NCBI GenBank assembly: GCA_940671915.1
Contig: CALNVZ010003433.1
Coordinates: 51,367,567 to 51,431,566, forward strand
DNA length: 64,000 nucleotides
Origin: Paracentrotus lividus
Lineage: Eukaryota > Echinodermata > Echinoidea > Camarodonta > Echinidae
Direction of reading: 5' to 3'
Part shown: one piece after another, positions 1 to 11,683 of the stretch
How the letters are laid out: every line of letters begins with the position of its first letter
Numbering within the stretch: the first letter of the stretch is position 1
Notes under the pieces: model-generated
Seen by the model: the letters and a program-made list of their open reading frames with translations, nothing else
What the model was told of the DNA's origin: nothing
The model's database searches: none
Program-made: the position numbers and the translations under genes

Positions 1-110
1 GCAGAGACATGCCAGAGGCTAATATAGAACAAGAATTTAAATGTTTTAGGTCAGTACTGCAAGCTTCTCCTTTCTGCCGTGAACTCCACCTCCCCAATGC
101 GGCAATAAGA

Positions 111-290
111 TCATGAAGATGGTTGTTTTTCCAGCTCCTGTTCTCGCTCTTTGAGGTTTCCCAGGCGAGCCGTAATCTCAGTCTGAAGTACCCGACGAAC
201 CGCTTGTCGAGCAAGACAACGGGTGATCATCGATGTCGGATCATCAAACTCCCGGCGGGTTTCCCGAGCGACCCTCTCTCTCTTCTCCTC
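111..290 (-). pseudogene. Possible C-terminal coding fragment, charged helical protein
   Basis: On the minus strand a 59-codon open stretch ends in TGA at 111-113. The predicted peptide is rich in Arg, Glu, Gln and Leu and looks helical or coiled coil, ending in ...KEREQELEKQPSS. Codon choice (many CGN, GAG and CTG codons) looks more coding-like than the AT-rich surroundings. I see no start codon context and no convincing polypyrimidine tract at its upstream end, so it could be a last exon, a transposon protein remnant or chance. Family not recognised. Confidence 0.3.
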
Positions 291-1555
291 TCACCGCACC
301 ACTACATCCTATTCTTATCTGAATAATTATTGCCCGTCAAGGACTCTAAGAATAAATTTACCCGCGTTCTGATCTGCTCTTATGGTCTCATCCAATACAC
401 ATTAGGAAAGAACCGAGAGACGAGAGGGTGAGGCTGGATATAGGAAATGGAGAAATGGGCCTGATGCATGGTACATCACAAGATAACAACTTGTCCACAG
501 TATTCTTGATAACTCTGTCATTTAGACAGATTATTCAGTGGATTACGAAACAGCTCATGTGCTGAAAATGTCTTGAGTTCAATTCCATAAGGTATCGCTA
601 CATGAAAAAAGGGGTTGATTCCTCGATTTCCGCACATGTCAAGATATTTCTTGTAAGGCGTATTTACGGCTATTGCTCGTTGTTCCGATGGCTCGTTTGT
701 CTGAAAATGTTCCGAAGGTTTGTTTGTGCGAACAAGTGAAATTTCCATATCGGAGTGTTCGTTTTCTGAAAATGAAATAAAGTTCGTTCGTCTAAAAATA
801 AAATAGGGTTTAAAGGTCCGAAAATGAAATAGGGTTCGAAATTCCGAAAATACTGAAAATTTTCTTTTTTTCTTTTTCTTGCTCTGTTCTCACAATGGAT
901 GAGATTTCAAATCAAATTGAGACTACGAAATAATTTACACAAACTATGAAAAAGAATTTTTATGATTGGTTGGATTTGTCCTCTTTAGTTTATATGACAT
1001 TTATTCAAATCTGAACAATTCTATAGACAATAACTAAAAAATATTAATGACATGGAATGAAAATCATGGCAATCTCCGCTCTTCAAAATTAACCAAATTG
1101 CCGTGGTCACTATTAACCCTTTGTTACTGAGATGATGATATACGATGTTCCATACAATAGTTATCTGGAATACATTGAGAAAGCTATCTATCCGACCCCA
1201 CTTTTGAAAAAAAAAAATTTAAAGACAGTCTTAATCATGTTAATTGTGTTATTGACCCGCAACACTCTCAAAAGAGAGAGAGGGAGAGAGAGAGGGGAAA
1301 AGTGGTGTATCAGTTGAATGACTTACAAATATGCTTTTCAAAGTTCATTGGTAGATTAGAATATAATCCATTGCAACGTTATCAAAGGTCTCTGTTGGAC
1401 CTTCAAGATGACCGAGCAATCATTGAGAGACTATTAAGACTGATGCGATATCACTGAGAAATCATGTGACAGACCCAATGTCATCTTTGAGAGATCTCAG
1501 AAATATCTCTACGAGACCGACCAAGATATTTGGGAGACTGATTGTATGACATCAA
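291..1555. other. Intergenic, no gene seen
   Basis: AT-rich sequence without a credible gene. At 755-850 there are about four degenerate copies of a unit built on CCGAAAATGAAATAGGGTTC. A short GA tract lies at about 1271-1296. Nothing else is recognised. Confidence 0.5.
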
Positions 1556-1693
1556 GGGCGTTTCATCAACATTTTCTTGTCTGACAAGTTATCAGATCCG
1601 ACATATTATCTTGATTTTGATTGGCTGAGAAGCATTGTTGCCATGTTCACTGTTGGATAAAACGGCTGAAAAGTCCTTTCATGTAACGCCCCC
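1556..1693. mobile_element. Short palindromic MITE with GGGCGTTTCAT ends
   Basis: The left end reads GGGCGTTTCATCAAC and the right end, reverse-complemented, GGGGGCGTTACATGAAAGG. The two form imperfect terminal inverted repeats about 138 bp apart, and the interior contains a further short inverted repeat around TCTGACAAGTTATCAGA. The sequence type (a conserved TTGATTTTGATTGGCTGAGA core) resembles a palindromic MITE I associate with several marine animal genomes; this is recalled, not searched. No clean target-site duplication is visible. Confidence 0.55.
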
Positions 1694-2455
1694 TGATATA
1701 ATTCTGAGAGAAAAACATGTTGCATTTCTTGATAACTTTTTATCAGATGATTGAAATACTTATACAAGACTACAGAACTTTCGTTGAAAGATTGCTGGAA
1801 GACTAATGTAAGAATTGATTGATCATCTTCCTGAAAGAAGACTAAAAGAATATTTAGAAAATCATTTCAAACCTTTTGAGACCATTAAATTCACTGTGTG
1901 ATTACTGTGGAGTTATGAAGGAACTCGGAGATCACATAAAGTTTAGCCTACACAGAAAGATCACTTTTCTCGGTTTTTTTTTTTCGTTTTCCTTCAGGGG
2001 TCTTGCCCTATTTTAAAGCCTAATCATTGACCCCTCCATGCCCAGCCCTCTCACCTTTAAATCATCTGACTGACACGATGAATCAATATTCAGGAGGTTG
2101 TGTGATGCCTGGTGTATCACGGGGCAGATCGATGGGTGAAGAGGGCATTCAATGGGGCTCAGACCCGGAGGTCGAGTACTTGGAATATGGTCACGAGCAA
2201 AACCTACGAGTCGAGTGCGACGAGTGTATACCCCCACGAGGCCCAGTACATCCTCTACCAAGATGAAAGTCGCTGACTTGGTTGCTAGTGCGTCCTCTTA
2301 TTGAGACAAGATGAATTAGAACGTCGATGGTTGGGGACACAGAGAACTTTAGGGGTGGAGGTTGCACACCTTTATCGTTAAAGATTTTTCTTGAGTTTGA
2401 AAAGTCGGAAGATATCCTATAGTCACACTTTGGCAGAAATTATTAATTTCAATTA
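1694..2455. other. Intergenic, no gene seen
   Basis: No supported gene. Overlapping open frames at 2013-2266 on both strands are short, mutually exclusive and show no family signature. Confidence 0.45.
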
Positions 2456-3735
2456 CACTCTCAGAACGCTGGTAAAAAAAATGCATATTAAAACCAGTTG
2501 GTTAAAAATATTAACCAATAATGTATTAAAAAGAAAAGTTGGTTAAAAAACAAGTTGGTTAAACGTAAAAAAGCATGGGTTGGTTAAAAAAGCCCAATTC
2601 CAATTTTAACCAATAGTTGGTTAAAAAAAATGGTCACGTGGAAGAAAAACAACCAATGGGAAACGGGGATTTAACAAAGATACGCGCTCCGCTCCTCGCG
2701 CTGGAAATCTTGCGATATTGATTAATACACGTATAGCGTAAGATATAGTGCGCCTATTCATTATGCACGTATTTTGTTCGCGACGACAACAGGGTTACAC
2801 AAGCTGACTGCTGGTCTGGCCGGACCTATCTTGACAATCTGATCAAAGTATATTGGTAGGTAGAAATGACTTGAAGAGTATAGGCCTGTGATATAGGACT
2901 AACATGCATTATGTTTTGGACTACATGGCCAGTACGGTTCTTAATTATTTCGGTTGAGACGTTAGACCTAGCGTTAACGTAGGTATTAAACTTGCCTGAA
3001 ATTTATGCAGCTCCGGTCTACAATCTAAATACTTCGCTCTCCAACCAGCTTGGTCTTGGACTAAGTCTTGAGGTCATAGATTTAGTTGGCTAAATATTAG
3101 AACTACGTTAGAACCATCATTTGCATCTAAATTTAGCCTAAATATTTTTAGACCTTTCGATTATAGTCCAATGAGGCCTACTTGACTGGTTTAAGAGCGA
3201 TGACCTTGGAATCTAAACGTAGAATCTAGGCCAGCATCTCGTTTCTATATTCTAGATCTATAATTAGATCCAGTTAGATCTCAACTGGACTAGATTGTAG
3301 ACTAACGTCTGAACCGAAGTAATGATAATTGCACTGACTACTGGACCAATACTTAGGCTACTGTAGGCTACCCTATTTAGGCCAACACATAATGCCATGT
3401 AGTCTAATAATAAGGCATAACTCTTCATGTTATTTGTACCAATACTTTGATCAAATTGTCAAAAGGCCGGTCCAGTCCGGTCTTTCGCTTGATTGTTTTT
3501 TAACCAACCATGAATGTATTAAAAAAAGAAATAACCAATTAAGTATTAAAAAATTTAACCAAACTAGGGTTGGTTAAATATTTAACAACTTTTTATATAA
3601 AGTTTAATACATAATTGGTTAATTTTAACCAATTGGGGTTGGTTAACGCGTTTAACCAACAAGTTGGTAAGTTCATATTTGAAACCAACGGTGGTTAAAA
3701 ATTTTGGCCGGTTTGGTTAAAATTTTCTGAGAGTG
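2456..3735. mobile_element. Non-autonomous DNA transposon with TTGGTTAA subterminal arrays
   Basis: The element starts CACTCTCAGAA and ends TTCTGAGAGTG, an 11-bp perfect terminal inverted repeat flanked on both sides by TA (2454-2455 and 3736-3737). Both subterminal regions (about 2480-2640 and 3495-3725) are crowded with TTGGTTAA / TTAACCAA octamers and near matches, more than fifteen in total. The roughly 850-bp interior is free of them and has no transposase frame. Clustered subterminal motifs of this kind are usually transposase-binding sites in DNA transposons; here that is inference. The TA duplication fits a Tc1/mariner-like or other TA-targeting superfamily. Confidence 0.75.
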
Positions 3736-3737
3736 TA

Positions 3738-4418
3738 GGCATACCATTACTTGCAGCTATGGCCACAGTATTTGTGTTTTGTTATAACTAGCGTATTATG
3801 GACCCTGTACATTCTAAAAGGGAAAACCTAGCTTTCCTGAGACAATAGACAAAACAACAATATGCCCGCAAACATTGGTTCGGGTAATTAGTGAAAGAAT
3901 ATGAAGCTGTTTCATATTTCTTCCAAAACCGTTTACAGGTTCCTTTCCCCCAAAATAAATGGTCATAAGATAACAAGACAATGGCAGAAAGGACTGCCGT
4001 TGCCCGGATTAAGTTAAATTACTTCGTTCCGTTCCCTAGGTGAATTGTGCCCTGTATTGCTAAGACTTTTCAATGCAACTTTGTGTCATCGATAAAATTA
4101 TGTTTATGATAGTCGGCTTTTTGAAGTGAATATACATGGTGAATACGAACAAGTGTTCCATCATTTAGAAGTTGTCTCATGAAAAGTATGAACATTTAAT
4201 CATTGGTTCCATGACACCCACATCCACACAAATACACACCCACACCCTCACCAAGAACACCCAAACACACACACCCTCACTCACACTCACAAACAGTTTC
4301 TTGGAATTACTACATCCCAAACATTGAGGGATGGTCTTGGTAAACATAACATCAATGGTTGATCAGAAAAAGGGAAAATGTTATAATGAATTGCTATTTA
4401 TGAGAGGGAGGATGGGCG

Positions 4419-4458
<40 letters not shown>

Positions 4459-5240
4459 TGTGTATGTGTACACATTATTCTTTCATCATTTGTTTTTGGA
4501 GTAAGAAGAGAGATTTGTTTTAATCTTTGTCTATTGTCTGTTACTAAGTCATATACGCCTAAATATCCAAATGAAAAGTATACTAACAAATAGTCGCTGG
4601 AAACTTATGATTTAATGTTCATGCTTCAAACAACTTAAAAATGATGGGACATTTTTTACTATTTTTTACTCACTGTGTATGGTACTTTACTGCATTAAGT
4701 GAGTTTGTTACACATTTGTCTTACTTTGCTGTATAATATTACAACTCTGATTTTAATGGGAATCCGCCGTATGCATAAAAGGGGTAATTGCCGATATATT
4801 TTACTGGGATCAGTTTTTATCCAGTGACTGCTAACTGCAGGTCAAAAAATGTCATATTTCCTCCACTCTAAGATCACACAATATTACTTGGGGAAAAAAA
4901 TTATTAAGAAGCTTTTATATTCGGATTTTCATTCAAGCTATAAATGAATTATTCATGCGATTGTGCACACTATGATAAAAGTTTTATTTCGTCCGAAATA
5001 CTTCACAGTTTTCGGTGAAGGTTTCGTATTTTCTACCTGACAGCGGCGTAAATCTGTGTCGAGGAGTGAGGGGATGAGCGAAATAATTTGCTAACTTGTC
5101 ACGATCTTGTTAATACACAAGCACTCTAGTGACACAAGGAACGTTATTAATACCCATATAGCAGTGACAGTGGCGGATTTGAGAGGAAGGGATGTGAATA
5201 GAATTTGTCTTTGAATGTATGCTTGCAGCTTATGGCTTCT
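3738..5240. other. Intergenic, simple-sequence rich
   Basis: No gene seen. Degenerate CA-rich sequence lies at about 4207-4300 and a GT tract at 4422-4470. The remainder is AT-rich unique-looking DNA. Confidence 0.5.
4422..4470. repeat. (GT)n microsatellite
   Basis: Nearly pure GT dinucleotide run with one GGG interruption. An open frame across it is an artefact of the repeat. Confidence 0.95.
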
Positions 5241-5489
5241 GCAGCGGTCACAACTCGCCGTACCATCGACGTGCAACTCCCTACGATGGATTTCGTAGAA
5301 AATTCGTGCAGCGGAGGTACCTCGCAGGTACGATGCATGTACGACGCGCAGGAAGTTTTTACAATACCCTTACTATAGAATTGCAGGAATCGTAGAAGTT
5401 GAATTAGGACCTGTGCGTGCATTGCACATACAACGCAGGCTACGTTGATGGCACGTGCCCCGTAGCCTACGACGAGTTGTGACCGCCGC
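5241..5489. mobile_element. 249-bp MITE with GTCACAACTCG terminal repeats
   Basis: The left end GCAGCGGTCACAACTCG and the right end, reverse-complemented, GCGGCGGTCACAACTCG pair at 16 of 17 bases. The interior is GC-richer than the surroundings. The flanks (GAATTTGTCTTTGAATGTATGC on the left and CTGTTCATTTTAGTAA on the right) recur at about 9595-9660 without the element, so 9595-9660 approximates an empty site. The exact target duplication cannot be resolved because the two loci have diverged. The open frame at 5147-5554 is only this MITE read through. Confidence 0.7.
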
Positions 5490-5587
5490 ATTACTTGATT
5501 ACTGTTCATTTTAGTAATGGAAAAACTAATGCGAGCGCGAAGCTTAGCCGACAATTTAAGCTAAAAGTTGGAGATATTTGTGCATTA

Positions 5588-7239
5588 GGGTACATGCAGG
5601 TAATATTGGCACCCTAAGCTCATTTGCCTAATTTGCATAAAATTACAAAATGACACACAGTCTAATCTTTGTTTATATGAATCAATAACTACTGCTCTAA
5701 ATTTTATTGTGAGGAAAAACAATTATCACCAACCCCCCCCCCCTGTCTGCAATATTCAAATGTTGACGTCATTACCAAAGTGCCCATATTACCTGCATGT
5801 GCAGGTAATATGGGTACATGTACTTAATGTATGTTTTAAAAACTACAATGACTCTACCATGTCTGGAATTTGCTTAAAATGTTGAAAATCATTAACTTTA
5901 TGACATAATTTGAAATTATAAGACCCTTCAGCAAATCCTTTGACTATATATTTCATTGTTATGTATTTTGTATATTATATCTCTTTTTAACATTATTTAA
6001 ATATTATTTTTATTATAGAAGTCAATATTGGCCTACAATAACTTATTTATATTAATTTTATACTGTGAATATACCCCAAATAAATCGCAGAAAAGAGATG
6101 GATGCCTCATCCCAATACTAAGTGCCAGAATCATTTCCGCCATTTTGGATGTCCCATATTACCTGCACTAATGTTGCTGTGTCAGGCAAGCATTAAATGC
6201 CACATTGCACCCCTTCACTAAAACAAAATGACCTGTACACGCTAGTATGATCAAAATGAAACTATAAGCTTACTTACATATGAAAACGTTGGGGCTTCTT
6301 TCTAGGAAAACCATTTTCACGCACCGATTGTCAATGGAAGGAATGCCCGAAAAACGGGAGTTTTGTTGAATATACTGGAATAAAAAAAAATCGAGAAGAT
6401 CATTTACTTAGTTACACAGGTTTTATGAGGGTTAATGTATATAAAACAAGATAAAACCTGGGGAAGAATATTTTTTTACCCCTAACCCTCGCGTTTTGAG
6501 CTTTAAAATCTCCCATTTTAGTCATTTTTGGGTCGTTTTTCTGTGTGAAAATGATATTTTGGTCAAACAGCAGTCACTAAAAGCTTTCTGTAAAATTCAG
6601 CAGCGCATCGATTTCCTAGTTACGCTGAGTGAAGTAAATATATAAATTTCTCTTTCCAATGATTTTAACTTCTTTGTGATTGGTCAATATTTTCCCCCGC
6701 GTTTTTGATATCATAAAAAAAAATATCATGATAAAATACTTCGATCCTGACTGCACAGCTTGCACTCTCCTTTTACACGGTCTTTATTCAGGGCATTGTT
6801 ATCGCGATATCGACGGTCAGACGTAGAGAGAGTCTATACCCAGTACACACATTTCCCGTAAGATTCTTTCTGGTCGTTAGTGCACTGTAGTGGAACTGTG
6901 CGTGTTTGGTATAAAATAACACTGTCCTTTTTGATTGTTCACGTTTTCATATGATATACAAAAAAAAATTGAGGTTATCTCCTCAAACACTCTTTCACCA
7001 TCACATTCTGTGAAACATCAAATTTTACATCAGGGTAAAAAAAATGCTGTAAGTTTTATCTACCTTGTTGGTTTTTAGCAATTTTCTAAGAAAAAATCGG
7101 CATCAGATGCTCTCACGACGATATATTTTCGTATACAGTTCATATGAACAACATTATGGTGCTCACACCGGTCACCGATCATCGGTGGAAGGTCACGACA
7201 TGATTTGCTTCAGGTGGCCCATATTACCTGCATGTACCC
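5588..7239. mobile_element. TA-target DNA element 1 with repeated end motif (CCCATATTACCTGCATG type)
   Basis: This 1,652-bp element begins GGGTACATGCAGGTAATATT and ends in the inverted form ATATTACCTGCATGTACCC, with TA on both sides (5586-5587 and 7240-7241). The end motif recurs inside as a near-perfect palindrome at 5783-5814 and as a single copy at 6153-6167. No transposase frame is present. It is homologous to the element at 19137-20121: both share AAGCTCATTTG near the left end, GACGTCAT just before the internal palindrome, and ACCATCACATTCT and TTTACATCAGG near the right end. Superfamily uncertain. Confidence 0.75.
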
Positions 7240-7320
7240 TATAGTTCCTATTTAGTATCAGCGAGCGCGAAGCACGAGCCGAAAATTTTAAGCTGACATT
7301 GATATATTTGTGCATTAATA

Positions 7321-9364
7321 GTGGGGCCACGTATGTCGTTTCGTTTGCAAGTCATGTTAATGTTTGGCAACATCTATAAATATGTTCTACTTGATCACAC
7401 GAATCAGAAAGTATATGTCGCCAATTTTTTTAATTGACCTTTTGTGACCCGAAATGGAGGTCATAGGTCAGGCTTCATTAACATAATTTTCTTCAAATCG
7501 TGTCAAATTTGGTATCAAATTGTAGGTAATTTTATAACTAGCAATTATATTTATTTACATTTTTTCACCCGACCAGCCAGTTTTGAGCAATATGCAAATT
7601 AGTATATTTATGCATAATTGAATGCATAATTGAGTCAAGCTTCTCGACAATCACGCGTATAAACATATCCATAGACAATACCAATAGCAACTAATCAAGA
7701 ATACAACATAGGTTATACTAGCCTGATATTGTTACCACATTCTGGTGACCCTTATGACCTTAAAATTAGGGCAAACGTCAATTTATATGAGGATTAACAA
7801 CCTTGAAATGGCATCATTTTAGCAGAAACCTCATTTTCTGTGAACTTTGACCTTTTTTCTAGGTCGATTGTGTCAACTAAAAATACGACGACATGTATTT
7901 TTTGGTTAATGGCATCAAGTTGAACATAGCCATGTTCGTTACCAACATAGTTAAGCTTATACAACGAATAGGTCAAAGGTCAAAGTTAAAGAAAGAGGTT
8001 TTGACCAAAGAGTTTGGTTTTGACTTTATCTTATTGGGCCGCGTTACTTGGAATATTTCATTTAACACTGTTAACGTGTTCTACTTGATCCCATGAACTA
8101 AGAAATGTCCGTTTCCATTGACCTATGACCTTTAAGTATGGTGAAAAGTCCAAAAAATACGTAGTTTCTGGTATTTCCAGGTTTTTCAGAGTCATGTTAT
8201 TTGAACTTTGACCTAATTATCTTGAGGACAAACGTGTCAATGGAAAAAGAGGCAAGGTTGATTTTCTGATTCGTGGGGTCAAGCAGAACAAAAGTAACTA
8301 CGGTTATCAAAATTAATAAGCTATAATATTGCCAAATGGGGCAAAGGTCAAGACAGAGATAGAAAGTTCAAGGAATACGTAAGGGCTACAGTCCTGTTGG
8401 CCGTATAGCTTAATAATTTTGATAGCCACAGTTTATTTTGTTCTACTTGACCCCATGAATCAGGAAATCAACCTTACTACTTTTTCATTGACACGTATGA
8501 CCTCAAGATAAGGTCAAAGTTCAAATAACACGAAGCTAAAAAAACCTGGAAATACCAGAAATTATATATTTTTGGACTTTTCACCATAATTAAGATCATA
8601 AGTCAATGAAAACGATAATTTCCTGGTTCATGGGATCAGGCAGAACACGTTAATGCGGCCCAATAAGACTGAGGTCAAAACCAAACTCTTTGGCCAAAGC
8701 CTGTTTCTTTAACTTTGACCTTTGACCTATTCGTTGTATAAGCTTAATTGTGTTGGTAACTAACATGAATATGTTCAACTTGATGCCATCAACCAAAAAA
8801 TACATGTCGTCATATTTTTAGTTGACACAATCGACTTAGCAATAAGGTCAAAGTTCACAGAAAATGAGGTTTTTGCTAAAATGATGCCATTTCAAGGTTG
8901 TTAATCCTCATATAAATTGACGTTTGCCCTAATTTTAAGTTCATAAGGGTCACCAGAATGTGGTAACAATATCAGGCAAGTATGACCTATGTTGATTTCT
9001 TGATTAGTTGCTATTGATATTGTCTATGGATATGTTATGTCTGATTGTCGAGAAGCTTGACTCAATTATGCATTCAATTATGCATAAATATACTAATTTG
9101 CATATTGCTCAAAACTGGCTGGTCGGGTGATAAAATGTTAATAGACTTAATTGCTTGTTATAAAATTACCTACAATATGATACCAAATTTGACACAATTT
9201 GAAGAAAATTATGTTTATGTTAATGAAGCCTGACCTTTGACCCTTTCAAAAATTGGCGACATATTTTCTGATTCGTGTGATCAAGTAGAACATATTTATA
9301 AATGTTGCCAAACATTAACATGACTTGCAAACGAAGCCCATATTATGACGATTGGTGGCCCTAC
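7321..9364. mobile_element. 2.0-kb palindromic (fold-back) element
   Basis: The first and second halves are reverse complements with arms of about 1 kb and a short unpaired centre near 8335-8400. The left end GTGGGGCCAC pairs with the right end GTAGGGCCAC (reverse-complemented), and TA lies on both sides (7319-7320 and 9365-9366). For example, the stretch around 7600 with ATGCATAATTGA matches its inverse around 9070. No coding frame of note. It behaves like a long-inverted-repeat non-autonomous DNA transposon. Confidence 0.8.
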
Positions 9365-9589
9365 TAATTTATAAAGGTCCTATATAGTATCCAGGAGCGG
9401 GGAAAAAAAAACAGAACAAAAAAAAAACAAAAAAAAACACACACACAATAGAGGCGGCGTAACGGATTTGAAAGTGGGGTCTCGGTGGAAAAAGGGCACT
9501 TTTTCTATAAAAAAAAGGAGACACTTTAGATCAGATCGAGGAATATAGGCCTAAAGAGAAATGTATTTGAAGAGGGAGGGGGTACGAAG

Positions 9590-9770
9590 AAAATTTGTCT
9601 CTGAATGTATGCTTTTAAGAATCATAATGGCTGCCTCGATTCCTGTTCATTTTAGTAACGGAAAAAGTGATCAGAGCGCGAAGCGCGAGCCCAAATTTTA
9701 AAGCTTAAAATTGGAGATTATAAATCCTATTTAGTATCAGCGAGAGCGAAGTGCGAGCAGAAAATAATTT
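9590..9770. repeat. Dispersed GCGAGCGCGAAG repeat unit
   Basis: A unit containing AGCGAGCGCGAAGCGCGAGC followed by AATTTTAAGCTTAAAATTGGAG occurs at about 5528-5587, 7258-7320 and twice here (9665-9720, 9738-9775), with a more distant relative at about 10060. The copies at 5.5 and 7.3 kb are each interrupted by a different TA-target element in the stretch following the motif. The unit is a host repeat into which other elements inserted. Confidence 0.65.
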
Positions 9771-9774
9771 AGTA

Positions 9775-10495
9775 TCGATTTAGCAGATATATTTAACATG
9801 CTTTGTTAAAAAACAGAGATAGAAAACGAATCCACAATCTTTGCTACGAAAATTTTGTGGGCTGCAGGCCCCAATTAAGCCATCCACCAACCTAGCCCGC
9901 ACACAATTACATTCATGTTTTTGGTTGTCAACAACACCCTTTCCTCAGGTTTGTCCCCAGACGAGGAGAGGGGGTGTATTGGGTTTTGACAGACGTGTAT
10001 CAATCAGATACATTGGATCCAACCTTTTTATATTTAGGTTACTGTTTGTTACCTAGTGCGAGGTCGCATAGCGACCGAGCAGAAAAAATTTGGGTTTTGG
10101 AGTAAAAAAGAGAGACATCTTTTAGTATTAAGAGCGCTATTTTAACCAATAACACAATTATCTACTGTATTTTTTTTCATTTCTTGAAAACTGGGGTGGG
10201 GGGATGTTTGTACTAGCTTTAGTCACCCTTCGAGAATACCGGCCAATGTTATCTGATGACGGAAGGATGGTTGGTTGGTTCTCCATAGATGGCGCTTGTC
10301 AACCTCGAAGGTTATTTGCGCCAGGCTCTTATGTAGTTTTGGCGACGTCACTTTGCCTGATGTCACACTAGATGGAGCTCTTGTTTAACGGGGCCAAAGC
10401 TTAGATCATAATCATGAAAAAACAAAACAAATATGTAGAAATATTTATTTTCCATATTATTTATTATATTATATTATTAGATCATATATATATAT
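9775..10495. other. Intergenic, no gene seen
   Basis: No supported gene; diverged repeat remnants only. Confidence 0.4.
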
Positions 10496-10496
10496 A

Positions 10497-10802
10497 AGTG
10501 GTGTGGTCGAGTGAATAAGTCTGCGGACTAACGATCACAAGGTACGCGGGTCGAATCCTGTCCATACCATTAGCATCCTTCGGCAAGGTGTCAACCTGCA
10601 AATTTGCCGTACTTGACCCAAGTGAGGGGAATGGGTACCGGTAGGAAGCAATTCCTTGAAAGCTGTGAGCACCTTTCGGGGTAGCCTATAGCTGAGCCGG
10701 CAATAATTAGTTAACGCTATAAGCGCTTAGAGACACCAAGGTGGATATTTGTATTAAGCGCTATATAAATGTAACTATTATTATTATTATTATTATTATT
10801 TT
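10497..10802 (+). mobile_element. tRNA-derived SINE with (ATT)n tail
   Basis: A tRNA-like head carries an A-box-like TGGTCGAGTGA (10504-10514) and a B-box-like GGGTCGAATCC (10548-10558), consistent with an internal RNA polymerase III promoter. The body includes ACTTGACCCAAGTGAGGGG and GGGTACCGGTAGGAAG, and the element ends in AAGCGCTATATAAATG followed by repeated ATT. Minus-strand relatives with the same head and body lie at about 36405-36660 and 50235-50505. It is a SINE and not a tRNA gene, because the acceptor stem is absent and the body continues for over 200 bp. Confidence 0.85.
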
Positions 10803-11411
10803 ATAAGATGTGAATTAGGTTTCACTCATTTATTTTAAAGGTTTTGTCTGTCAGAGGATGTAACCTAAATGCTATTACCGATATATGCTAAAAAATGCAT
10901 CAATAATTATTAAAAACTGAACTCAGAATATAAATAAACATCAATGCTTTAATTTTTTTCAAGTTATCGGCTTTATTGAAATCATGATCATATTCTTATT
11001 CTCATAATACCCGACAAAGCCAGGCCCTGATCTTTTAAAAAACTTTGCGTTGAAGTATATGACTACTCAATTCATAATGTATGTGTTTAGTATCATATAT
11101 CATCATATATTATTTTGATTACTTTTTATTTTCATTAAGTAATTCCAAACAGTCTTTCGTATTATACTCGGCACTATTCTTGCTTTTACTTATATCATGA
11201 GGCCTACACTGCATACAGTTATAGTTTAGAAAAATTTCGTACTAAATTACGAAAATGCTTTTTTTTTAAAAGGAATCCTCCAAGAAACAAATAGACGAAC
11301 GCTAAGGGCGCTCTTTCATTGAAGCAGTCGAGAGACATTAGAAATTGAGAAGAAATGTAAAAAATAGAGAACGGTCTATTTTGACAATAAGTTGACTACC
11401 CCCTGTTGAGC
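10803..11411. other. Intergenic, no gene seen
   Basis: AT-rich sequence; nothing recognisable. Confidence 0.4.
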
Positions 11412-11575
11412 CCTCAAATGTAAAAATCGCCCACTAATGTAAAAATGCCCTCAAATGCCCTCAAATGTCTCAACACGTCAACCACAAATGTAAAAATTCC
11501 CTCAAATGTCACAACACGTCAACCACGAATGTAAAAATGCCCTCAAATGTAACAACACATCAACCACAAATATTA
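11412..11575. repeat. Minisatellite, about 40-47 bp unit
   Basis: Successive imperfect copies of a unit combining CAACACGTCAACCAC and AATGTAAAAATGCCCTCAA. Three longer copies and several shorter derivatives are visible. Confidence 0.8.
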
Positions 11576-11630
11576 TAACAATGAGGAATGTTGCTAAATG
11601 GAACAAAAATGTTTCAATTAGGATTATAAG

Positions 11631-11683
11631 CATAATACATAATATAGAAAGATTTTTAAAATCTTTCTATATTATGTATTATG
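11631..11683. repeat. Perfect 26-bp inverted repeat (hairpin)
   Basis: Arms 11631-11656 and 11658-11680/83 are exact reverse complements separated by one base; the sequence around the apex is AAAGATTTTTAAAATCTTT. At the DNA or RNA level this would form a long AT-rich hairpin. It could be a minimal fold-back remnant; no flanking duplication is obvious. Confidence 0.9.

Noticed and set aside
4186..4340. Possible fragment of the giant palindrome's CA-rich arm
   Set aside because: Similarity is limited to simple CA-rich sequence and short AT stretches; not enough to claim homology.
5147..5554. 135-residue minus-strand frame
   Set aside because: Coincides with the 249-bp MITE; no family signature or splice signals.
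10497..10570. tRNA gene
   Set aside because: A- and B-box-like sequences are present but there is no acceptor stem; the SINE body and ATT tail follow.
11400..11575. CRISPR-like array
   Set aside because: Unit copies are imperfect and contiguous without unique spacers, in a eukaryotic context; it is a minisatellite.
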